Shown here one piece after another: positions 42,976 through 51,566 of a stretch of DNA of 64,000 nt. Under the pieces are notes generated by a model that was not told the origin of the DNA, did not search any database, and saw nothing but the letters and a program-made list of their open reading frames with translations. Source of the DNA: Apilactobacillus apisilvae (GTDB lineage: Bacteria > Bacillota > Bacilli > Lactobacillales > Lactobacillaceae). The DNA lies in NCBI RefSeq assembly GCF_023380225.1, contig NZ_CP093362.1, positions 992,001 through 1,056,000 on the forward strand, given 5' to 3'. A program made the position numbers and the translations under genes. How positions within the stretch are numbered: position 1 is the first letter of the stretch; every line of letters begins with the position of its first letter.

Positions 42976-43016
42976 AAATCATAATGTTTCATGTGAAACA
43001 TTATGATTTTTTTGTC
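42976..43016. terminator. Long perfect palindrome with T-run, end of the suf operon
   Basis: Arms 42976-42991 and 42994-43009 are perfect 16-base complements around a TG centre, and T7 follows. It is very strong as a terminator hairpin. Its middle also contains a near-consensus parS. Confidence 0.75.
42985..43000. promoter_or_regulatory. Candidate parS (Spo0J/ParB binding) site
   Basis: TGTTTCATGTGAAACA differs from the bacterial parS core TGTTTCACGTGAAACA at one central base; both 7-base half-sites are perfect. ParB proteins load here to segregate the origin region. The window is oriC-proximal by its gene content, which supports the call, but the site also forms part of a terminator stem. 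Confidence 0.5.
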
Positions 43017-43128
43017 TCATATTTATTGAAAATTATACGTATAGTGGTAAAGTGTACTTGTAGAAATGTTACAGGAAGTTTATGGATATATTACATAGAG
43101 ATTACAGTAAAGAAGAGAAGGTATAATT

Positions 43129-43836
43129 ATGAACAAAAATATTAAAACAATTTTATACTCATTAATAGCTACATTTACTGTTACAACAGCCATCGGCTCA
43201 ATCAACGCAAATGCTAATACTAAAAAATATAATCATTTTGATAAAGCCGAAACTAGTGCTAAAACCATTACTAAAAATCAAAATTGGGCTGATCGTTTAA
43301 ATAAGCATGGTTATACTTTTAGAATTCAAAAACACCAAATGGATTCTTTTAGTGGTGAATTTACTCGTAATTTAAACCGCAAAAAGCCTTCTAACTATAG
43401 CTTAAAAGATGTTGAAAAGTTTGCTGATAGTAACATGAATTTTCGTGTAAATCATATTTGGAGCTACAAAAATGGTTTAGAAGCCAATGTCGTTTCACAA
43501 TCCGGTAAGGTTAGTGGATGGATTCAATACAATAGTCTATATAATAAAGAACAAGCTAATAAATCATTGAAACCACTTATTAAAATTGAAAATCGAATTG
43601 CCGATAAAGCAGAAGATGTAACCTTTTACCAATATGAAGGTAAGAAAATACATGAAAATAAAATTAATAAAGCTAAAGCTTCAATTAATAATGATTTAAA
43701 ACAAGCACAAACAGAAGCTAACAAATTAACCGGTAACAACAAAAAATTAGCTGATAAATCAATTAAAGAAGCTAAAGTATTCGCTAAAAATAGTGATATT
43801 AAAAATCTTCCAGCATTATTAGTTGGTCGGATGTAA
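43129..43836 (+). CDS. Secreted protein of unknown function
   Basis: 235 residues. The signal peptide is 1-29 (...GSINANA). The first half of the mature protein is basic and aromatic ('FRIQKHQMDSFSGEFTRNL', 'VVSQSGKVSGWIQYNSLYN'). The last ~90 residues are lysine/alanine-rich helix ('KIHENKINKAKASINNDLKQAQTEANKLTG'), like the tails of many lactobacillar surface proteins. It has no LPxTG, WxL or catalytic motif. AGAAGAGAAGG precedes the ATG, and a strong terminator follows. Confidence 0.72.
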   Translation: MNKNIKTILYSLIATFTVTTAIGSINANANTKKYNHFDKAETSAKTITKNQNWADRLNKHGYTFRIQKHQMDSFSGEFTRNLNRKKPSNYSLKDVEKFADSNMNFRVNHIWSYKNGLEANVVSQSGKVSGWIQYNSLYNKEQANKSLKPLIKIENRIADKAEDVTFYQYEGKKIHENKINKAKASINNDLKQAQTEANKLTGNNKKLADKSIKEAKVFAKNSDIKNLPALLVGRM

Positions 43837-43837
43837 T

Positions 43838-43882
43838 AAAAAATAGGAAACTGAAAATATCATTTCAGTTTCCTATTTTTTT
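43838..43882. terminator. Bidirectional terminator
   Basis: AATAGGAAACTGAAA and TTTCAGTTTCCTATT pair with T-runs on both sides, between convergent genes. Confidence 0.88.
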
Positions 43883-43885
43883 GCA

Positions 43886-44443
43886 TTAATCTTCAATTTT
43901 TTTAATTAATTTAGCAGGAACGCCACCAAAAATAGAATCATCAGGAACATCTTTGGTTACAACAGCACCAGCAGCAATCACAACATTATTGCCAATTGTG
44001 ACTCCTGGCAGGATGGTTACATGACCACCAATCCAAACATCACTACCAATATGGACTGGTAATGCCTGACCCATTCCTTGATTACGCTGTTTGGCACTGA
44101 TTGGATGATTAATCGTATAGATGCCAACATCCGGGCCAATCATAACGTTATTACCGATAACGACATCATTGATGTCCAAAATTGTTAAATTATAGTTAGC
44201 GAAAAAACGAGATCCTACATAAATGTTTTGCCCATGATCAAAATTAAATGGTGGTTCCACAGAAACATGTTCACCATATCCACCTAACATTTCTTTCATC
44301 TTGTTATTTCTGGATTCTTCATCTGATTTAGGAATTGCATCATATTCAAGACATAAGTCCTTATAATGCTTCTTTCTTTCAGTGAAGACTTTGTCGCCAA
44401 GGAAAAACAGTTCGCCCTTTCTCATTTTTTCAAGTTCAGACAT
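43886..44443 (-). CDS. Maltose/galactoside-type sugar O-acetyltransferase
   Basis: A 185-residue left-handed beta-helix acetyltransferase of the Maa/LacA group. The N-terminal Mac domain is 'EKMRKGELFFLGDK...LCLEYDAIP'. Hexapeptide repeats follow with the catalytic histidine region 'IYTINHPISAKQR' and the 'GSDVWIGGHVTILPGVTIGNNVVIAAGAVVTKDVPDDSIFGGVPAKLI' ending. It transfers acetyl from acetyl-CoA to a sugar hydroxyl, probably for detoxification; the natural substrate is unknown. Confidence 0.92.
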   Translation of the reverse strand: MSELEKMRKGELFFLGDKVFTERKKHYKDLCLEYDAIPKSDEESRNNKMKEMLGGYGEHVSVEPPFNFDHGQNIYVGSRFFANYNLTILDINDVVIGNNVMIGPDVGIYTINHPISAKQRNQGMGQALPVHIGSDVWIGGHVTILPGVTIGNNVVIAAGAVVTKDVPDDSIFGGVPAKLIKKIED

Positions 44444-44466
44444 AAATAATCGTCTCCTTTAAATGA

Positions 44467-45708
44467 CTAACGATATTTAATTCCATTCATAAAACTACGA
44501 ATCCAACCAGAATCATCACTTCTTAACATTAATCCCTTATAGACTTTCGAAATCCAATAAGTTAATCCAACAATGAACGCGATTAAAATAATCAATGAAA
44601 TTAGTTGTTCTAATATGCCTACTTGACCGTTAATAGCTCTAATTGGCATAAAATACATTGATGATAATGGGAAATATGATAACACTTTAGAAATAATCCC
44701 ATTACTGTTATTCTGTAATGCATTTGAGGCCAAAAACATAATAAGCGTTAAAAGAACAATTGGTTGAGCAGCTTTACCAGCATCTTCTTTTCTAGATACT
44801 AATGCTCCAGAAACAGCTGATAAAATAATACCTAAAGCTAATCCTAAAATAATGAATATTAAGTTAAAATTCATAAAATTAGTAAAAACATCATGTAATA
44901 CCGGTTGAATTTCATTAAATACTGATTTCATTGAATTCATATTAGCTAAAACTTGATATCCAATTGTTAACAAAATTGCATAACATAAAACTTGGGTTAA
45001 AAGCGTTAGAATAATGCCAATAATTTTACCAACAAAATATTTCGAAGCAGTTGTACTACTAAAAATAACTTCTATGATTTTGGAACCTTTTTCTTGAGCA
45101 ATTACACTGGCAGTTACCCCTGAATACATAAGTAAAAAGAAGTACATAACATATATTAGTGTTGTTAAGGAGCCCACTTTAGCAGTATTAGAATTATTTT
45201 TATCATCCGCAACTTTATTAGCCTTAACTTTACTACTAAATACTGGTTGAACTGACAAATTTTTAATTTGTTCAGCTGATAATTGACTGTTTTTTAAATT
45301 CATTTTAGATTGACTATTTTTTAAAACCTGTATTAGATCCGTTTTAACATCATCATCAATATCTGAATTTCCTACGTAGTTAGCAACTAGTTTACCATTT
45401 TTATTAGTAATTTTTACATATCCATAAATATCACCTGACTTTACACTACTTTTAGCTTTACTTTCATCATTAATGGAATGATTGATTGAATCATTATCCA
45501 ATTTAATTAATGATTTTTTGACATCAGAATTTCCCAATAAGGCAATTTTATCTTGATTGTCAGAAGAGGATGCATTATTGGCTGCGAAATATCCAATTCC
45601 TAGAGTAAATAAAATTCCAATGATTGGTAATAACACCAAAAAAATAAAACTTTTACTTTTTACTTGTTTTAAATATGTATCTTCAACAATTGTCATAAAT
45701 TTACGCAT
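44467..45708 (-). CDS. ABC transporter permease (NatB-like, ABC2 type)
   Basis: About 413 residues. TM1 lies near residues 18-40. A large external loop follows (about 45-180, Asn/Ser/Lys-rich), then five helices including 'VYVMYFFLLMYSGVTASVIAQEKGSKIIEVIFSS', a typical ABC2 element. It is the partner of the upstream ATPase, overlapping it by 8 bp at the chosen ATG (45706-45708). The NatAB-like family exports Na+ or small toxic compounds. The set belongs to an XRE-DUF3278-ATPase-permease operon. Confidence 0.88.
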   Translation of the reverse strand: MRKFMTIVEDTYLKQVKSKSFIFLVLLPIIGILFTLGIGYFAANNASSSDNQDKIALLGNSDVKKSLIKLDNDSINHSINDESKAKSSVKSGDIYGYVKITNKNGKLVANYVGNSDIDDDVKTDLIQVLKNSQSKMNLKNSQLSAEQIKNLSVQPVFSSKVKANKVADDKNNSNTAKVGSLTTLIYVMYFFLLMYSGVTASVIAQEKGSKIIEVIFSSTTASKYFVGKIIGIILTLLTQVLCYAILLTIGYQVLANMNSMKSVFNEIQPVLHDVFTNFMNFNLIFIILGLALGIILSAVSGALVSRKEDAGKAAQPIVLLTLIMFLASNALQNNSNGIISKVLSYFPLSSMYFMPIRAINGQVGILEQLISLIILIAFIVGLTYWISKVYKGLMLRSDDSGWIRSFMNGIKYR

Positions 45709-46654
45709 GGTCTTCACCAACCTTTTCTCTAAAGATTTCATCTAATGATGGTGGTTGTTGACTAAATTCTTCAATATATTTTCCATTACTAATTAAATTA
45801 AATAATTTAACTCCATCTTCGGGATGATTTAAAATAATTTTATATTTGTTTTCGCCACGAACATATAACGACTTAACCTCAGCTAATTGTTCCAGTTCTG
45901 ATTGTTTCATCGGTGTGGTAACGTATAGTTCATTTTTACCAAATTGGTTTCTAACATTTTGTACTGAACCATTCAAAACAACTTTACCATTTCTAAGCAT
46001 TACTAAATCATCACAAATTTCTTCAACATTATTCATGTTATGACTTGAAAAAATAATTGTGGCACCTTTAGCTTTAGCTTCCAAAATTGCTTTTTTCAAT
46101 AAATCAGCATTAATTGGATCTAGCCCACTAAAAGGTTCATCCAAAATAATAAATTTAGGTTCATGAATTAATGTACTAATTAATTGAATTTTTTGTTGGT
46201 TACCTTTCGATAATGATTTTAATTTAGAATTTACATTTCCCTTAACATCAAATCGTTGCATCCAACCCTTAATTCGCGACTTAGTCCATTTAGCAGAACG
46301 ACTTTTTAGTTTTGCAAAATATACAATTTGTTGTTGAACGGTCGCTTTTTCCATTAAACTACGTTCTTCTGGCAAATAACCAATTTCGTCAAACGTTGGC
46401 TCACTAATTGGCTTGTCATTCCATTTAATTTCACCATTGTATTTAAGAAAATTTAAAATACTGTGAAATGTTGTGGACTTACCTGCTCCATTTTGTCCAA
46501 TTAATCCTAAAATACGACCATCCTTAGCATCAAAGCTAACTTGGTTTAAAGCGTGAACGTTATCAAAACGTTTATCTAAATTACTAATATGTAAGATAAG
46601 ATCATCTCCTATTTCATTTTTTTCATACGCATCCTGTATACCAAATACATACAT
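45701..46654 (-). CDS. ABC transporter ATP-binding protein (NatA-like)
   Basis: An ABC ATPase with Walker A GQNGAGKST, signature 'LSKGNQQKIQLIS' and Walker B 'FIILDEPFSGLDP'. The length to the ATG at 46654 is 317 residues, but this gives ~19 unusual residues and a 46-bp overlap with the previous gene. The normal opening (L-H-I-S-N-L-D-K-R-F) begins after an AGGAG whose best-spaced codon is ATC at 46595-46597. The true start may therefore be the ATC. It energises the permease encoded next. Confidence 0.88.
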   Translation of the reverse strand: MYVFGIQDAYEKNEIGDDLILHISNLDKRFDNVHALNQVSFDAKDGRILGLIGQNGAGKSTTFHSILNFLKYNGEIKWNDKPISEPTFDEIGYLPEERSLMEKATVQQQIVYFAKLKSRSAKWTKSRIKGWMQRFDVKGNVNSKLKSLSKGNQQKIQLISTLIHEPKFIILDEPFSGLDPINADLLKKAILEAKAKGATIIFSSHNMNNVEEICDDLVMLRNGKVVLNGSVQNVRNQFGKNELYVTTPMKQSELEQLAEVKSLYVRGENKYKIILNHPEDGVKLFNLISNGKYIEEFSQQPPSLDEIFREKVGEDHA

Positions 46655-47139
46655 AATCCAAATACAAATCCTCCGACAATAAATCCTAAGAATCCACCAT
46701 CCGGATTTTTTAATAAATCTATATAAGATTTATTGCTAGATGATAATTGCATAAGCGGTGTTATTAAATACATTGCTATAGCAAAATAAATTCCAAACCC
46801 AATCCCCTTAAAGGCTGCTTTTCTTTTTGCTTGTTTATAATTATCTACAAAAACTTCATTAGTGGTTAATTTGGCTTTTTTAGTTGCAACGATTATAGAT
46901 ATACTTAAAATCATTAAAAATATAAAATTAGAAGCGATGCAGACTGTGACTGAAATTTTAGGATTTTCCATCCCATAATAAATCAAAAATAGTGATAAAA
47001 ATGCCATATACAACCAACAGGCAATAAAAGATTTATTACCAATTCGATTCATTGTTTGTGTTTTATATTCATCTAATGGTCCTGAAATTCCATAAAACAT
47101 TTTAAGATATTTAGTAAATAACGATTCCTTATTTTTCAT
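46609..47139 (-). CDS. DUF3278 family membrane protein
   Basis: About 176 residues with four hydrophobic helices (about 35-55, 60-85, 115-135, 150-170). The N-terminal 'YLKMFYGISGPLDEYKTQTMNRIGNKSFIACWLY' resembles DUF3278 proteins, which are typically encoded next to a small XRE regulator as here. The ATG at 47137-47139 or 47140-47142 overlaps the regulator stop. The function is unknown; it may sense membrane stress for the operon. Confidence 0.72.
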   Translation of the reverse strand: MKNKESLFTKYLKMFYGISGPLDEYKTQTMNRIGNKSFIACWLYMAFLSLFLIYYGMENPKISVTVCIASNFIFLMILSISIIVATKKAKLTTNEVFVDNYKQAKRKAAFKGIGFGIYFAIAMYLITPLMQLSSSNKSYIDLLKNPDGGFLGFIVGGFVFGLCMYLVYRMRMKKMK

Positions 47140-47332
47140 CATCTTCCCCTTCCCAGAATAATCCATTCAAATCAGTTCCCAACTCTTTTGCCAGACTAAT
47201 ACATAAATTCAATGATGGATTATACTTATCGTTTTCAATCAAATTAATGGTTTGCCTCGCGACACCAATCTTTTGTGATAAAGCAAACTGTGAGAGCCCT
47301 TGCTGCTCTCGATACTCGCGTACACGATTCAA
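47129..47332 (-). CDS. Small XRE-family transcriptional regulator
   Basis: 67 residues, almost entirely the HTH: 'VREYREQQGLSQFALSQKIGVARQTINLIENDKYNPSLNLCISLAKELGTDLNGLFW'. This is the YozG/YvaO-type mini-regulator usually coupled to DUF3278 or ABC genes. It is first in the leftward operon, and its stop is overlapped by the next gene. Confidence 0.88.
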   Translation of the reverse strand: MNRVREYREQQGLSQFALSQKIGVARQTINLIENDKYNPSLNLCISLAKELGTDLNGLFWEGEDDEK

Positions 47333-47422
47333 AAATAAGCCTCCTTATTTTTCTGTCACATATATGTTACACATAACGTACTGCTAATTAATACATTTGT
47401 CAAATATATATGACAAAATAAA

Positions 47423-47450
47423 AGAGTAATTCTTTAATTAGAATTACCCT
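47423..47450 (-). terminator. Terminator of ldhD
   Basis: On the minus strand GGGTAATTCT and AGAATTACTC pair (one G-T), followed by TTTT. Confidence 0.75.
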
Positions 47451-47457
47451 TAAATGT

Positions 47458-48450
47458 TTACTTATTAACTAAATGCAATGGTTCTTCCCCATTCAAGATT
47501 TTGAAAGCATCCCTCACTGAAATCAAATCCATATTTTTAACTGCAGCATCGGTATAAAAACCAATATGTGGAGTAACAATTACATTTGGCATCTTTAATA
47601 GTTCGGCTAAGTTTTCATTATCAAAACCTGATTTCGATAAATCAACACCGGTAATGCCAGCTTCACCTTCAAAGGTATCAATGGCTGCACCAGCAATTTG
47701 TTGATCATTTAAAGCAGTAATTAATGCTTTGGTATCAACAACTGGACCTCTAGATGCATTAATAAAAATAGCATCGTTTTTCATTTGTTCAAATCGTTCA
47801 GCATTCATAAAATGATTCATAAATTCAGTCATTGGAGTATGCATTGTCACTACATCTGCTTGTTTGAATAGAGTATTGTAATCAACATATTCCACTGTAT
47901 CGAATAACTCTGGTCGTTTAATTGGATCAGCTACCAAAACTTTAGCACCAAGTGCTTTAAAAATTCGAGCCACCGCACTACCAATTTTTCCGGCACCAAT
48001 AATTCCAACTGTTAAATTATGAATCTCGCGGGCTTGTAAACCATCCCAGGCAAAGTCACCACGATCTTCGCGTAAGTGAGTTTCGCGTAAATGACGTAGC
48101 AATGACATTACATCAGCAAGCACTAATTCACTGACTGACCTTGGTGAATATGCGGGAACATTAGTTATTTTAATATCATATTTATTAGCAAATTTAAAAT
48201 TAATAATATCGTAACCAGTAATACGTAATGAAATTTGTTTAATGCCAAAATCAGCTAACTTTGCATAAATCATTTCATCATCGATAGCACCATGTTGCTG
48301 AACTGTGATACCATCAAAACCTCTTGCTAATGATACCGTATCTTTATTTAATCCCTTATCAGTAGTTTTAATTACTATCTTATATTCATCTTCCAGGACT
48401 TTAAAGTTAACCATTTCGTCAGGACGAGCGTTGTACATTAATAATCTCAT
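47458..48450 (-). CDS. ldhD: D-lactate dehydrogenase
   Basis: A 330-residue NAD-dependent D-2-hydroxyacid dehydrogenase that reduces pyruvate to D-lactate. The Rossmann motif 'TVGIIGAGKIGSAVARIF' is present. Catalytic residues are R in 'INASRGPVVD', E in 'AIDTFEGEAG' and H in 'VTPHIGFYTDAAVKNM'. It fits a lactic fermenter making D-lactate. AAGGAG precedes the ATG at 48448-48450 by nine bases. Confidence 0.94.
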   Translation of the reverse strand: MRLLMYNARPDEMVNFKVLEDEYKIVIKTTDKGLNKDTVSLARGFDGITVQQHGAIDDEMIYAKLADFGIKQISLRITGYDIINFKFANKYDIKITNVPAYSPRSVSELVLADVMSLLRHLRETHLREDRGDFAWDGLQAREIHNLTVGIIGAGKIGSAVARIFKALGAKVLVADPIKRPELFDTVEYVDYNTLFKQADVVTMHTPMTEFMNHFMNAERFEQMKNDAIFINASRGPVVDTKALITALNDQQIAGAAIDTFEGEAGITGVDLSKSGFDNENLAELLKMPNVIVTPHIGFYTDAAVKNMDLISVRDAFKILNGEEPLHLVNK

Positions 48451-48580
48451 CAAATATCACTCCTTACTTAAATTAGCATTATTATAACACTTTTAATAAT
48501 CTAGATTGACTTTTCAAAAAAATGGCCTATACTCTTATGTAAGGTTTTATAACAAAGATACATTTTAGGAGATGGCTTTG

Positions 48581-49942
48581 ATGAGAATTGAAGAAGATTG
48601 TGTTGGTAAAATGGAAGTTCCTGAAGATGCTTTATATGGCATCCACACCCTTAGAGCAGCAGGTAATTTCCCAATCACTAAGGAAATGGTGCACCCTGAT
48701 TTAATTGAAAGTTATATTCAAATTAAAAAAGCAGCAGCAAAAACTAATTGCGAAGCACAAAAATTAGATGTTAAAAAATGTGACGCGATAATTCAAGCAT
48801 GTGATGAATTATTAAGCTCTGGTGATCAATCTGGATTTATCACCCCTGCAATTCAAGGTGGTGCCGGTACTTCTACCAATATGAATACTAACGAAGTAAT
48901 TGCTAATATGGCAATGAAATTACGTCCTAAAGTATTTATTCATCCTAATGATGATGTTAATCAAGCTCAATCAACTAACGATACTTATCCAACTGCCGGT
49001 AAAATGGCGATGCTAAAATTAATGCCCAATCTTCTAAATGAAATTGAACGCTTAGTAGCTACTTTTGAAGAATTAAGTCGTAAATTTAAAAATACAATTA
49101 AATTAGGTCGCACTCAACTGCAAGATGCTGTTCCTACTACATACGGAAAGAGTTTTCATGCATATGCTTCACTATTCAAACGTGATTTAAGAAGGATTAA
49201 AACTGCCAGTGAAGAATTAAAAACGATTAGTATGGGCGGAACCGCTATTGGAACTGGCATGAATGCTTCAAAATATTATCAAGAACATATTGTAAAAAAT
49301 ATTAACAAGTGTTCTGGGATGAATTTAAAATCAGATAATGATTTAATTGATGCTGTCCAAAATACTGATCATTTCGTAACTTTCTCAGCAGCATTAAAAA
49401 CATTAGCAGTCGATTTATCAAAAGTCAGCAATGATTTAAGACTTTTGGCAAGTGGACCACAATCAGGATTAAATGAATTACATTTACCTAAGCGTCAAGC
49501 TGGATCATCCATTATGCCAAATAAGATTAATCCAGTGATTCCAGAAGTCGTCAATCAAGTGGCATTTGAAATAATTGGTTTTGACGCAACTGTGACTGCT
49601 GCATCAGAAGCTGGACAACTAGAATTAAATGCTTTTGAACCCATTATGTTTAAGAGTATTCTAACTAGCGAAGAACATTTAACTCGTGCGATTAAAACAC
49701 TAATTGATCACTGCTTAACCGATATTGAAGTTAATAAAGAAAAATGTGCTGATGATGTTAGAAAATCAGCCGTAACCGCAACCATCTTATCCCCAGAATT
49801 GGGATATGTTAGAACCACTAAGATAATAAAGGAATCTTTAAAAGAAGATAAAAATGTAAAAGATATTTTAATTAGTAAACATATTTTATCAAAAGATAAA
49901 ATTGACGAATTGTTTTCACCAAAACATTTGGTAAATGGTTAA
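48581..49942 (+). CDS. aspA: Aspartate ammonia-lyase
   Basis: A 453-residue fumarase/aspartase superfamily member. The signature 'GSSIMPNKINPVIPEVVNQ' and the 'GGAGTSTNMNTNEV' and 'STNDTYPTAGKMAML' regions favour aspartase over fumarase C (P-T-A after NDTY). It converts aspartate to fumarate and ammonia. The start at 48581 (MRIEED) is nine bases after AGGAG. The 3' end abuts an IS remnant at about 49975. Confidence 0.9.
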   Translation: MRIEEDCVGKMEVPEDALYGIHTLRAAGNFPITKEMVHPDLIESYIQIKKAAAKTNCEAQKLDVKKCDAIIQACDELLSSGDQSGFITPAIQGGAGTSTNMNTNEVIANMAMKLRPKVFIHPNDDVNQAQSTNDTYPTAGKMAMLKLMPNLLNEIERLVATFEELSRKFKNTIKLGRTQLQDAVPTTYGKSFHAYASLFKRDLRRIKTASEELKTISMGGTAIGTGMNASKYYQEHIVKNINKCSGMNLKSDNDLIDAVQNTDHFVTFSAALKTLAVDLSKVSNDLRLLASGPQSGLNELHLPKRQAGSSIMPNKINPVIPEVVNQVAFEIIGFDATVTAASEAGQLELNAFEPIMFKSILTSEEHLTRAIKTLIDHCLTDIEVNKEKCADDVRKSAVTATILSPELGYVRTTKIIKESLKEDKNVKDILISKHILSKDKIDELFSPKHLVNG

Positions 49943-49974
49943 AGCAAATAAAAAATATCTATATAAAGCACCTA

Positions 49975-50158
49975 CAAATATTGGAAAATTAAATGTTAGA
50001 TTTAAACTAATATTATATGCAATGATTTGAGCGAAATAAAGATCCACTACTGGTGATAAATAAAACCTTTGTTTTATTGAATTATTACCATATCTAAATT
50101 CACTGAAATCAGTAGTTATTTTATGGTCAAAACGTTGTGACTTGAAATTTACATTCAA
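49975..50158 (-). pseudogene. Decayed IS3-family transposase OrfB fragment
   Basis: The frame 'FDHKITTDFSEFRYGNNSIKQRFYLSPVVDLYFAQIIAYNIS' corresponds to the first part of the integrase core of the transposase at 24293-25633 ('LTTDVSEFRYGNQDINHRVYLSPIMDLFSDEILNFSIS'). It lacks both ends and the rest of the catalytic triad. Nothing else is visible in 50160-50370. Confidence 0.8.
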
Positions 50159-50370
50159 TACATTAGGTGCTATATGTCAAATTATATTTGCGTTTTATTT
50201 TAATAAACACATTACATTGTAAACTATATTTATACATATTTTTTGTATAAATTTATGATTTATATGTTTTCCATTATTTAAATATTCAGTAATTATGAGA
50301 TATTCATAGATTTTAATTTTATTTACTGCTTCCCTAACTTATAATTCAACAGTTTTAAAAAAAGAAAGTG

Positions 50371-50752
50371 TGAAGTGACCCCCAAAAGTTGGACAAGAAA
50401 TTGTTCGATATTTGGAGGTCATTTTTTTGGTTAAATTTAATAGCGAGTTTAAATTAAAATTAGTATTAAAATATTTATCAGGAATAGGTTCAACTTCGTT
50501 GAACCATGAGTATAGTATTAAAGGAAGTGCAACATTACTTTCATGGGTACAAATGTATCAAAAATATGGATTTATATTTAAATAAAATAATATAATGATA
50601 TTCAATTCATATTCCACGCAACCTGCCATATTTAGACAATGAACAAACGGATTAAGTATTACAATAGTAATAGGAAAAAAGAAAAACTAGGATACAAATC
50701 AACATTGGGGAATAATATCCTAGTAAAAGTTATCTAAATTTTGGAGTTCGCA
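50371..50752 (+). mobile_element. Internally deleted IS150-like element
   Basis: The left end is TGAAGTGACCCCCAAAAG. It is followed by a short orfA remnant ('FNSEFKLKLVLKYLSGIGSTSLNHEYSIKG...LLSWVQMYQKYG', stopped at 50585), and then by the last codons of an orfB ('RIKYYNSNRKKEKLGYKS'). The right end reads GGAGTTCGCA. Most of the element is missing. Confidence 0.7.
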
Positions 50753-50821
50753 TAATATAAGTATTTATCCTTTAACTAAAAATAATTTTTTATATAAAAA
50801 TTCATAAAATATTATGTTACC

Positions 50822-51533
50822 GGAACTGAAGTTATAATATTGAACAGATAAATAAAAGAACTTTCGATAAAAGTATTACTTTAATTTGATAAAATAATAT
50901 AATTCGGAGGTGTTTTTTGTATGACTAATAATAAATATTCATATGAAACTAAACTAGAAGCCGTTAGGCTTCTTAATGAAGGTGTTCCTGATAGAAAAAT
51001 TTGTAAAATACTTGGTTTAAAGAGTGATGGCTTAATTTATACATAGCGGAAATAGAATGTTGTATCTTTCTACAATTATGGATAGCTTTAATTCAGAAAG
51101 CATTGCTCATAAAATTTCTAATCATCCAAATACCAAATTGACATTAGATACATTAAATCAATTAGGTTATTTAGATGGAGTTATTATTCATAGTGATCAA
51201 GGATCAACTTATACCTCACGTGAATTCTTTGAACTAGCACGCAAGAAAAGGCGCCATCAGAAGTATTTCCAGTAAAGGAACGCCAGCTGATAACGCCATA
51301 ATAGAATCATTTCACTCAAGACTAAAGACTGAAATGATATACACACAAGCTAAACCCAAAGGTTTATCAAACACCATTAAGTGTGTGAATAATTATATAA
51401 AATTTTGGAATAATACACGAATATTAACAAAGTTAGGCAACCAATCGCCTGTTGAATACAGGACATCAGTTGCCCAATTAAACGATTAGAAAGCTGCTTT
51501 TATTTATTTGTTCAAAATAATAGTTGCAGTTCC
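50822..51533 (+). mobile_element. Internally deleted copy of the 19.6-kb IS3-family element
   Basis: A 712-bp element with both terminal repeats intact (GGAACTG...CAGTTCC) and flanked by TACC on each side. orfA (from 50921) runs only to ~51046 and then jumps into the middle of orfB (51057 on). About 580 bp are gone, and a further frameshift lies near 51250. It cannot make transposase, but its ends could still be moved by the full copy at 19625-20918. Confidence 0.88.
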
Positions 51534-51566
51534 TACCTTAGAAATTCACTTAATTTTGTATTTTAG

